A DNA stretch of 17,193 bases, from the NCBI GenBank assembly GCA_036940085.1, contig JALLBK010000301.1, positions 1 to 17,193 of the forward strand, written 5' to 3'. The notes beneath the pieces are model-generated. The model made no database searches and was not told the origin of the DNA. It saw only the letters and a program-made list of their open reading frames with translations. The translations under genes were made by a program, and so were the position numbers. This DNA is from Discostella pseudostelligera (lineage: Eukaryota; Bacillariophyta; Thalassiosirophyceae; Thalassiosirales; Thalassiosiraceae). This document shows positions 1-7,252 of the stretch, piece by piece. Position 1 is the first letter of the stretch. Every line of letters begins with the position of its first letter.

Positions 1-180
1 ATGCCACCTCTCCTGGCAAGTCTCCGGGTAGACATACGATGGCGAATGGAAAGGTTTCCATGTCATCAAAGGAACGAGCAGCAGCAGGAGGAGCAGCAAG
101 CAATGCCACCTCTCCTGGCAAGTCTCCGGGTAGACATACAATGGCAAATGGAGAGGTTTCCATGTCGACGAAGGAACGAA
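1..180 (+). repeat. 102-bp coding tandem repeat, about 1.8 copies visible
   Basis: Copy 1 starts at 1 and copy 2 at 103. The first 37 bases are identical, and similarity continues to about base 77 of the unit before decaying. The period of 102 is a multiple of three, so the protein repeats every 34 residues. More copies may lie to the left of the window. Confidence 0.85.
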
Positions 181-452
181 TGGCTAACGCAAGAGCAGCA
201 CTGAGTATGTTGGTTAGGCCGATGAATGGTACTGCCCATCTCCATCCAAATGCAGAACAAGATTTCATTAACCATTGTGCTATGGCGAAAGAACTATTCA
301 AAAAGGTGAGTAGGTGATACTCACTGCTGGCTATAAATCAATTGTACTAAACTTATTTATTTCTTTTCTATCAGTACGGCATAGTCAAACTCTCCCGCTC
401 ACTCAAAAAGACAAACCCGAGACTATTCAGTTTCATTCAGTATTGGCGTTAG
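1..452 (+). CDS. 3' part of an unrecognised gene with a 34-aa tandem repeat; one intron
   Basis: The gene runs in from the left edge, so its start is not visible. The supported frame has codons starting at 3, 6, 9 and so on. Exon sequence ends at 305, an intron with a GTGAGT donor and TATCAG acceptor spans 306-374 (69 bp, phase 0), and the last exon runs 375-452 to a TAG. The visible protein has two copies of a basic Ser/Pro/Gly repeat (ATSPGKSPGRHTMANG, then VSMS-S/T-KER). A segment with FINHCAMAKELFKK follows, and after splicing the tail is YGIVKLSRSLKKTNPRLFSF and IQYWR. The frame is supported because four of the six differences between the repeat copies over their first 77 bases fall at third codon positions in this frame. 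Another frame, 1-204, is also open but fits the substitutions less well. I do not recognise the family; SPGK motifs suggest a disordered, possibly phosphorylated region. Confidence 0.5.
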
Positions 453-599
453 ACAAGGAATATCAAGTTGAGGCTAACGGAGGAGAAGAAGAATGCGCTA
501 ATCAAATGTGGTGTCCTAGATGTTGGTAGAATCAAATAAGGTGTCGAGTGATGGGCAGGTAGATAGCAACGATGGTACTGCTCCTTTTCAAAATTCTCT

Positions 600-2720
600 C
601 TAGCTCCTAGCAATTTCACAAATGTCGACTTGTTCTCCAGCCTCCAATTTCCTCTCGAGCTCAATCAATTTCGCCACACCATCCACCATGACATTAATCA
701 AATGAACCTCACTCTTGCCTAACCGTTCCGCATTGGAAATATCAAAGATGCCCGTGTAATGTCTGTCGGTCTCACCGTACACCCCACGCACTTCGAGTTT
801 GAGACGTTCCACTAACTCAAAGAATCCAGGCAATCGACCCAAATTCACCAGTCGGACATGCACACTAGCCCTCATGGCCGTTCCGACGTTGGTCGGACAT
901 GAAGTCAGGTATCCATATCGTGCATCATAACAGAAGTGCCATCCGCGTATACTCAGTTCGCGTTCCAATTCATGCAAACCATTCCATAATGTTGTAAATA
1001 CCCCCTGAATATCTCCTCCACTCCGTAAACACATAATGCGCAAATGATCTTCTTCATTGACCCAAATCATAAAGTCCGGTGTTTGACTCTGCACATTGGT
1101 AACATTGGCATACAATGCTCGACCATCAGGCCAATCTCTCCCCAAACCAGAAGCAATTGTCCATTCATTGGGATTATCAAATAATATATGCCGTTCGATT
1201 AAATCCAAATTCATATCATTGGTCATGGACAATACGGATATGTATGATCCGTAGGCCAATTTTGGAGAATGGAAGTTGCGTGTGCATTCACCAATGAGTC
1301 TTTCGATATATCGTCGATCGGCACGGGACATCGAGGAGGGGAAGCGCATGCCGTCTAATGATCGTGCGACACGTATACGTGTACTAACGATGTAGTTCCC
1401 GTCAGGATCGGCAACGCGATTGGTAACTAGGCGTGGATTGTTTATGATGGTGGGATGACGGCGGAGATGGGTTTTGCGTTTGGAGGCAATGGCCTCGACG
1501 TGACTAGGAGCTGTCGGTGATGATTTTGTAGTAGAAGTCGATGTCGTTGGTTTCATCGAAGAAGTGGTAGTAGATTGTGAAGTAGTGTGCGACGATGGCG
1601 AGGTGGTAGAGGTGGTGGTACTGGTTGGTAATAATATCACATCTTCCTCATACAAATCTCCCTCCTCATCCAGAAAAAAGAAGGAATCCCCATCATTGTC
1701 GGAATCATCATCGGCACCATGACTCTTCATAACGTCGAAGTTGTTGTTGTTGTTGTTGTTGTCATGTGTCGCTCCGAAGGTGGTCGTACCACTATCACTA
1801 CTAGTACTGTCTTTCAAGTGGGCCATTTTCCGAAAATAACTCTCCATAGGCAATTCCGGATCCATCCACTCCTCATAACTATCAATACCATGATATTCAC
1901 TAATAATCGGGTCCAACAATTCCTTAAACACAGTGTAACACTCTGCATCTCCAACTAGCACACCCACCCGTCGGGGAGGATTGGCACCCATGGGCAATGC
2001 TAATCCAGGACGGATGATATCTTCGATTGTGGTACCGAAGGAGGTTTGTAGGTGGGAGAGACGAGACCAAACTTGACGGGTTAGATATTTTTTGAGGAGG
2101 GAATGATGGTATTGTGTGAAGGTGGGGTAGGAATCATCATCGGCATTATTTGCTTCGGATGGTGATTTGGCGACTGGTGAGAATGGTGGACGAATTGGAG
2201 GAGTAGAGGAAGATCGTTTGAGAGTAGAGGTGCATTGGTTTTTGAAGTAACTTGAAGTGTTGTTAGTACGTTTGCTTCTCAGGTTGTTGACATAATCTGA
2301 ATTTAAATCTGAAGAAGATGAAACACCTGAAGTTGGTGAGGATTTTTGAGATAATCGTGAAGCAGCGGCCATGGATGCCGATTTTTCCGCGGATGCATCG
2401 CTTGTGGCAATAATGGTATTGTTGTTGTTGTGACGGTAAGATGAGGTGGCTAATAAATAATTCATAGAAGATGGATTTGTTGTCTGAGAAAAGTTGATTT
2501 GTCCCACACGATGACGATGAGGCAGTGTATTGATTTGTCTATCGTCAGTAGTAGCCTCTATTGATGATTCATCAGAGCCAGCAGCACAGACCAGCCCGAC
2601 GGCGGCGCCTCCTCCAAGTATTGACATTGCCAACATAATTTGCGGCGTCGCCACAGACCGAGCTGTACTGCCCATGACGAAGATCCATGATCTCGGCGGC
2701 AGAGATGGTGAAGCCTTCAT
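600..2720 (-). CDS. Phosphagen (guanidino) kinase, creatine/arginine kinase family, with extra segments
   Basis: Intronless, 706 aa. Family members reversibly transfer phosphate between ATP and a guanidino compound to buffer ATP. The N-domain is at about 198-279 (FKELLDPIISEYHGI). The catalytic domain is at about 436-706: phosphate-binding STRIR 446-450, RDWPDGR 528-534, WVNEEDHLRI 553-562 with the catalytic NEED, CPTNVGT 608-614 with the reactive Cys608, and IFDISNAERLG 658-668. The tail (LERKLEAGEQVD) resembles creatine kinases more than arginine kinases, but the substrate-binding loop near 649-657 matches neither well, so the substrate is not predicted. The usual length is about 350-420 aa. 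The excess is a Ser/Asn-rich N-terminal region of about 195 aa and roughly 125 aa of Asn/Asp/Thr-rich sequence at about 282-430. A hydrophobic stretch at about 28-47 could be a membrane anchor or part of a targeting signal. The gene is convergent with the gene at 1-452 and divergent from the SET gene at 3225. Confidence 0.93.
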   Translation of the reverse strand: MKASPSLPPRSWIFVMGSTARSVATPQIMLAMSILGGGAAVGLVCAAGSDESSIEATTDDRQINTLPHRHRVGQINFSQTTNPSSMNYLLATSSYRHNNNNTIIATSDASAEKSASMAAASRLSQKSSPTSGVSSSSDLNSDYVNNLRSKRTNNTSSYFKNQCTSTLKRSSSTPPIRPPFSPVAKSPSEANNADDDSYPTFTQYHHSLLKKYLTRQVWSRLSHLQTSFGTTIEDIIRPGLALPMGANPPRRVGVLVGDAECYTVFKELLDPIISEYHGIDSYEEWMDPELPMESYFRKMAHLKDSTSSDSGTTTFGATHDNNNNNNNFDVMKSHGADDDSDNDGDSFFFLDEEGDLYEEDVILLPTSTTTSTTSPSSHTTSQSTTTSSMKPTTSTSTTKSSPTAPSHVEAIASKRKTHLRRHPTIINNPRLVTNRVADPDGNYIVSTRIRVARSLDGMRFPSSMSRADRRYIERLIGECTRNFHSPKLAYGSYISVLSMTNDMNLDLIERHILFDNPNEWTIASGLGRDWPDGRALYANVTNVQSQTPDFMIWVNEEDHLRIMCLRSGGDIQGVFTTLWNGLHELERELSIRGWHFCYDARYGYLTSCPTNVGTAMRASVHVRLVNLGRLPGFFELVERLKLEVRGVYGETDRHYTGIFDISNAERLGKSEVHLINVMVDGVAKLIELERKLEAGEQVDICEIARS
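1738..1763 (-). repeat. (GTT)n microsatellite coding for Asn7 in the phosphagen kinase insert
   Basis: A run of GTT/TTG triplets on + reads as consecutive Asn codons (residues 321-327) on -. It lies in the spacer between the two kinase domains and is likely length-polymorphic. Confidence 0.8.
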
Positions 2721-3224
2721 GATAGATAGAGTGAGCGGCGTAGGAGATATGAATGGGGCTGGGGGTACTGGTACTGCTGTCGTCGACGTCGACGACTCTA
2801 GCTGCCGTCATCGTCGCGAGTCGCTTTTGTGTCGTCGTCGTCGTCGTGCGGGGAGGAGAAGTGTTTTGTTAAGTATCTTTTCCATTTCAATATATAATTT
2901 CAAAATCCAAATGTATCTTTTTCAATTTCAAATTTTAAATCCAAAATGTTATTAAGTATCTTTCTGAAAGAATGGTCTGCACAGACAAAAGGTGAAGGAC
3001 AGATCAAAGCACTGCAGTACACGTGTGGAGATTCTCTAAGAGCCACGTGGTCACGACGACGGACAGAACAAGAGACTCAACTTCGACAGACAGACTGATG
3101 ACGCATGAGTCTCCGGCCGGGAAAAAAAGGCGCGACCGTGGTGCACCGATGACAATGAAGAGAGATCCACTCGTCTTTGATCGTTCACCATGACCGCCAC
3201 CAAGTTCCCTAGCGACGACGGATC
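2721..3224. promoter_or_regulatory. Divergent intergenic region between phosphagen kinase and SET gene
   Basis: These 504 bp separate two genes transcribed outward, so both promoters should lie here. It holds an 18-bp palindrome at 2779-2796, GTC/TCG triplet runs near 2831-2848, and an AT-rich stretch of degenerate direct repeats at about 2870-2968 (TATCTTT, ATTTCAA, AAATCCAAA). It also has two CACGTG boxes, at 3020-3025 and 3044-3049; the second is the full octamer CCACGTGG (3043-3050). A short upstream ORF (3190-3228) ends on the SET gene start. No other gene is seen. Confidence 0.6.
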
Positions 3225-3228
3225 ATGA
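3190..3228 (+). promoter_or_regulatory. 12-codon upstream ORF overlapping the SET gene start (ATGA)
   Basis: ATG at 3190 in a good context (TTCACCATGA) opens MTATKFPSDDGS and stops with TGA at 3226-3228. The stop overlaps the main ATG at 3225-3227. If the transcript begins upstream of 3190, the main ORF would need leaky scanning or termination-reinitiation, so this could lower or regulate expression. The mRNA start is unknown. Confidence 0.4.
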
Positions 3229-4936
3229 TACACCAATACCGGCTCCCCATTTACTCTCCCAAACGGCGGCACCCACCCCTACTACTGCCCCTGTCTCTGC
3301 TGTTTGTCATTCGCGCAGTCTTTGCCTTTCACACTCCCATCGGTGCTTCGAGACAACAACAACATCGACATGTACCGTCCCTTCAGCCACCAATAACAGC
3401 AGCAGCAAGAACAACAACACCGACATCCTACACCACCATCTTTTCACAAACAACCGACAATAATCTCGTGGACATATCCGAATACGCCTCCCGTGATACC
3501 GACTACCTCCAACAATGGGCGTACAATTGTGGTGTCCAAACCGACCCCGGATTTCAATTCACCAGTGACGATGGTGGATATGACATTTATGCCATGACCC
3601 AAACTGACATTCCTGTCGGGTCATGCATCTTATACGTCCCATCGAATATGTATTTAACATCATACAATGCTCGACAAGAATTTGGACAAATGGTGGAATC
3701 TGAGAAATTAATTGGTAGTTTGGCTGGCTCGGATCAATTTCCATTGTTTTATTTATTTCTCAAAATATTAGTGGAATATGAACGTGGTGTAAACTCTGAT
3801 TGGTATCCTTGGTTAAACTCCTTACCGCGGATATTCAATAGTGGTGCAGCAATGACACCGAGTTGTTATGATTGCTTGCCACCCTTGGCGGCGAAATTTT
3901 GTATGGAAGAACGTGTCAAATTTATTAATTGCAAACAGGCATTAAAGTTTGTGGATATTGTAAGTGAGGAGACGAAGAAGGATGAAGAGTTGTTGAAATG
4001 GGTGTTTAATGTGGTTGAGACACGATGTTTGGAGGCTGGTGATGGGGGTGGAGAACGGATTATTATCCCCATGGCAGATATGGTGCGTTGTGATATGATG
4101 ATCCCTGTGAAAATTCCATTTTCTCTCATAGATTGTTTGTTTGTTTTGTTTGACTCACAACTTTCTTTTCTTGTCGTTGTCGGGGGGATGCATCGTCCAG
4201 TTCAACCATGGAAGTTCTGGTCATGAAGTGGAAATATCCTACGATGACGAGGGGAGTTGCGTCGTGTACACTACCACCGATGTACCCGCGGGTTCTCCAC
4301 TGCGACGATCGTACGGAGATTATTACTTGACCAACCCCTCGGCTACGTTTGGTGAGTAGTTCCAGCCTATTCATTCTTTCACAAAGAAGTCTATTTGCCC
4401 CACTGTATGAAACTCTCATCGTGCAATTCAATGTATTCGATACCGATTGACGTTTTGCAGCACGATATGGATTCATAGATGAAACTTGTCCCTCGACATT
4501 CTGCAAAATTATGGATATCATACCTAGTACCGAATTACGCAACATTGGACTATCCTTCTCCCGTATGTTATTCTACAAGGATACTGGAGAAGTATCCGAG
4601 GAGGTATACGACGTATTGCTCTATCAAATCTTATCGGAACATTCCAATAGACAAGCCCAAGAAGAATTTTACAATGCATGCATTACTGGCAATGTGGAAT
4701 TGAAAAATGCCTATCATCAGCAATACTTGCCGGAGACGATTGCGAAATTAAAGGCGCATGTGGATAAATTCGTATTGGAGTTGGATGAATTGTACAAAAA
4801 GGCATCGATGAAAAACTTAGATGAAAATACAAGATTGCCGTTGATTGTGATGCATAATGAGTTTGTGAGGGAGACGTTTATGCGGGTGAAGGAACAGATT
4901 GATCCATTGTATGAGGAATTGACAGCGTATCGATGA
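3225..4936 (+). CDS. Plastid-targeted SET-domain protein-lysine methyltransferase, Rubisco LSMT class
   Basis: The model is exons 3225-4082, 4201-4351 and 4461-4936 (494 aa), with introns of 118 bp (GTGCGT...CCAG) and 109 bp (GTGAGT...TGCAG). Joining them restores the SET core: PMADM (282-286) meets FNHGSSG (287-293), giving the conserved Asn-His, and PSATF meets ARYGFID. Other SET landmarks are GGYDIYAMTQTDIPVG near the front, WYPWLNSLPRIF, and SYG with the likely catalytic Tyr324. The C-terminal third, with helical LGLSFSRMLFY, matches the Rubis-subs-bind domain of this class. The N-terminus has a hydrophobic signal core at 19-34, then VFA-FHTP at 32-38, the diatom plastid-import pattern with Phe after the cleavage site. 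The family methylates lysines of Rubisco large subunit or plastid aldolase; the substrate here is unknown. Length fits the family (about 490 aa). Confidence 0.9.
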
Positions 4937-5161
4937 TGATGATGATGTCGTTGTTGGGGCTAATAGTTGTGATTAGGGGTTAGGGCGTCATACTCGGTTA
5001 AAGTAAACACACCGACAAAAGCGTAGCGGGGTCTACCCTTCCCCCCAATAACGACCACCGACAACCAAAACTGGCAAATGCTCAATGCTCGCATTCTTTG
5101 ACTACCTTTTGACGATAGGTGAATCGACCATCAATCCCGGCATCTGCCCCCAAATCCAATT

Positions 5162-5169
5162 CCACGTGG
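5162..5169. promoter_or_regulatory. CCACGTGG (G-box) octamer, first copy upstream of the peroxidase-like gene
   Basis: A palindromic CCACGTGG, the core recognised by bHLH and bZIP factors. A second copy is at 5214-5221, 52 bp away. A third in the window, at 3043-3050, precedes the SET gene. Confidence 0.5.
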
Positions 5170-5195
5170 CATGACTCCACCTTCGCCGTATTAGT

Positions 5196-5207
5196 TTTCC
5201 CGCCAAA
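5196..5207 (+). promoter_or_regulatory. E2F/DP-type site, copy 1
   Basis: TTTCCCGCCAAA is the reverse complement of the classical E2F site TTTGGCGGGAAA, a perfect 12-mer. It lies about 280 bp upstream of the start at 5489, between two CCACGTGG boxes. Confidence 0.6.
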
Positions 5208-5213
5208 TTCCTA

Positions 5214-5221
5214 CCACGTGG
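5214..5221. promoter_or_regulatory. CCACGTGG (G-box) octamer, second copy upstream of the peroxidase-like gene
   Basis: Identical to the box at 5162-5169, and placed between the two E2F-type sites. Confidence 0.5.
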
Positions 5222-5256
5222 ATTGCAATCGAGTCGAGTCGTCAAGATGTATCTTT

Positions 5257-5268
5257 TTTCCCGCCAAA
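5257..5268 (+). promoter_or_regulatory. E2F/DP-type site, copy 2
   Basis: A second perfect TTTCCCGCCAAA, 61 bp after the first and about 220 bp upstream of the start at 5489. Two exact 12-mers this close are very unlikely by chance. Confidence 0.6.
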
Positions 5269-5488
5269 ATATTATCTTCGTATCTTCTCGCATCATCAGC
5301 GATGACTCCACAAGTGCGTGGCGAAGACACGATGACGAGGAGAGCCGCATGCAGCACAGGAGAAGATGCGAAGTGAACCATGTTGTTGCTGTGGACCGTC
5401 CCACAGTATCGATGGTAGCAATAGCAAAGCATAGACATTAGCGTTCTCACTACTCCACCATCGAACTACTAGGTAATACCTACTAATC

Positions 5489-6823
5489 ATGACGTCCTTC
5501 CGTGCTACTGCCATGGCTATGGTTTTGGCCGCATACTCTGTCACTACTGCCAGTGCCTTCTCTAGTTCCTCCATCGCATCCACCGCCACATCCCCGTCGT
5601 CGTCGGCGTCGGCTCTCTGCAACAGTCAAAACAACAATGAAGATCGACGCACCTTCCTCTCCAACTCCCTCCTCGCCACCTTCACCACCTCTTCGCTCGC
5701 CACCCTTCTCACATCCAGCCCCAGCGCCGCCTCAGCACGAGTCTTCCTCGATCCAGCCATGTATGGCGATCAAGAACTACGCGTTTCCGCCGTCGATTCC
5801 CTTCGCGAGAGTGTTCGTCGGGCACTTCTCCAAAAACCAACGTTAACACCCTACTTCCTGGAATTGGCCATGTTAGATTCCCTCTCATACGATATTGAAA
5901 CGAATGAAGGTGGACCGGATGGGAGTATTATTAAAGCCGTCCTTACATCCAAGGATACTAGCCCACATACTAAATCCTTGCAAGAATGTGCGAATATCTT
6001 ATTGGAATCCAAAAAGAATCTAAAGAAATTATCCAGTATCACTATTGCTGACGCTGTAGCCTTGGCGGGTGCCGAATCAGTGGCCGCGGTAGGTGGTCCA
6101 GTATTGCCCACCCAGTTGGGAAGGACTGATGTGAATCCCAAAGCGCCTGTGCCAAGTAGTATGCCACCATTGAATCTATTTACTGGTGAATTGGACAATA
6201 CTATTGTGGTGGAGACATTTCGTTCATCGGGATTGACTGAGCGGGAAATGACAGCATTGTTGGGATGTTTATTATCCATCGACTCTCTTGAAAAGGCCAC
6301 ACCCGAAGGAGATTGGAAAGAGAGCTCCAAGCCAAAGTTTCGGGAGGCAGGAAAGATTGGACGAATGTCCGAATTTAAGGCATTGAGTGATGAAGATATT
6401 GCGAGTGAACTTGCCAAGGATGGTGCTGATGATGAAGACGATGGGGAGAGTTATACCGTCAGTGGGGATGATGGATGGTACATTGCCGACACATTTGGCA
6501 CAGCCGACGATAAATTCGGCAAGCGCGTCTCGACAATCAAACCCGAATTAAGCACGGCGCTTAAAAATCTCGACAAGGTCACCTCCGCAACCACACAATA
6601 CAGTTGGATCCGTTCATTCCTACTGTCCAAAGATTTACCCACGGCACAAAGTTGGGTAAACAAGTATGGGAGTAAACCATTGTTGTATGAAAAGGATTTG
6701 AAGGTGGCATATAATTCGTTAACGCAGTTGGGTGTGGAGTATACTGGGGGCAAGTATGAAAGTTTGTTGAAGAATAAGAAGAGGAAGACGTTGAATGATG
6801 ATGAGATGGACTTTTTGAAGTAG
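5489..6823 (+). CDS. Thylakoid-lumen ascorbate-peroxidase-like protein lacking haem catalytic residues (TL29-like)
   Basis: Intronless, 444 aa. Three-part targeting is visible: a signal peptide with ASAF at 21-24 (plastid import), a Ser-rich transit region, then a twin-arginine signal (DRRTFL at 52-57, hydrophobic core, SAASA before Arg84) typical of Tat export into the thylakoid lumen. The rest follows class I haem peroxidase: YDIETNEGGPDGSI 134-147, TIADAVALAGAESVAAVGGP 185-204, GRTDV 211-215, and a C-terminal block like ascorbate peroxidase (YSWIRSFLLSKDLPTAQSW). The distal Arg-x-x-Trp-His is replaced by ELAML (125-129), and the proximal His motif by ALLGCLLSID (256-265). It should therefore not bind haem or act as a peroxidase. 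Plants have a comparable lumenal relative, TL29/APX4, linked to photosystem II. Equivalence is inferred. An acidic insert lies at about 311-320. Confidence 0.82.
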   Translation: MTSFRATAMAMVLAAYSVTTASAFSSSSIASTATSPSSSASALCNSQNNNEDRRTFLSNSLLATFTTSSLATLLTSSPSAASARVFLDPAMYGDQELRVSAVDSLRESVRRALLQKPTLTPYFLELAMLDSLSYDIETNEGGPDGSIIKAVLTSKDTSPHTKSLQECANILLESKKNLKKLSSITIADAVALAGAESVAAVGGPVLPTQLGRTDVNPKAPVPSSMPPLNLFTGELDNTIVVETFRSSGLTEREMTALLGCLLSIDSLEKATPEGDWKESSKPKFREAGKIGRMSEFKALSDEDIASELAKDGADDEDDGESYTVSGDDGWYIADTFGTADDKFGKRVSTIKPELSTALKNLDKVTSATTQYSWIRSFLLSKDLPTAQSWVNKYGSKPLLYEKDLKVAYNSLTQLGVEYTGGKYESLLKNKKRKTLNDDEMDFLK

Positions 6824-7252
6824 ATAAAACAAACAATCGGAGGTACGGATAGAGAGTGAGAGATGGTAGTGATACTATGGGAGGGTGGGTGTGATGGCGG
6901 CGGTGTTGCTAGTGAGGGGATGGATGCTCAACTCTTTTGGGTTTGGGGTTGAGAAAGCAGATTTGCAGGGGTTCATTGATTCGTCATTGAAGTATTAACT
7001 TGTCTAGTACTTCTATCGGTTAGAGCAGCATTCGTCTTCGCTGATCAATTTCTGTAGTTCGGCTGCGATGTAGTTGTCCATTGACTTGCCTTGGAGGCAC
7101 ACATGAAAGAATCTCTTCATATCCATGTACGATATCTAACCAGTCATTATTATCAATTCGGTTCTATTTTAGATAGCCTCATAGATTCAATAGCATGCAA
7201 AAGTCTTTTTTGAATGCATCTACTTCATGCTTAATTCTTCAAGATGTAATCA
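6824..7252. other. Convergent intergenic region; one weak 37-codon ORF
   Basis: These 429 bp lie between the 3' ends of the peroxidase-like gene and the PH-like gene. Both 3' UTRs and polyadenylation sites should be here. The only coding-like stretch is a 37-aa ORF on - (7126 down to 7013; MDMKRFFHVC, GKSMDNYIAAELQKLISEDE). It could be an alternative terminal exon of the PH-like gene or chance. No RNA gene was recognised. Confidence 0.4.

Larger units (their letters stand above)
4937..5488 (+). promoter_or_regulatory. Intergenic region and promoter of the peroxidase-like gene
   Basis: These 552 bp follow the SET gene and precede the peroxidase-like gene on the same strand. The first part should be the SET 3' UTR and contains TTAGGGGTTAGGG at 4973-4985. 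The second part holds CCACGTGG at 5162-5169 and 5214-5221, and TTTCCCGCCAAA at 5196-5207 and 5257-5268. Short ORFs on both strands here lack any recognisable domain and I treat them as chance. Confidence 0.6.

Noticed and set aside
1..204. Alternative frame through the 102-bp repeats
   Set aside because: Differences between copies fall at third positions in the other frame, which also continues through an in-phase intron to a longer protein.
5296..5622. 108-codon ORF on - overlapping the peroxidase-like start
   Set aside because: It is antisense to a well-supported targeting peptide and promoter, with no domain.
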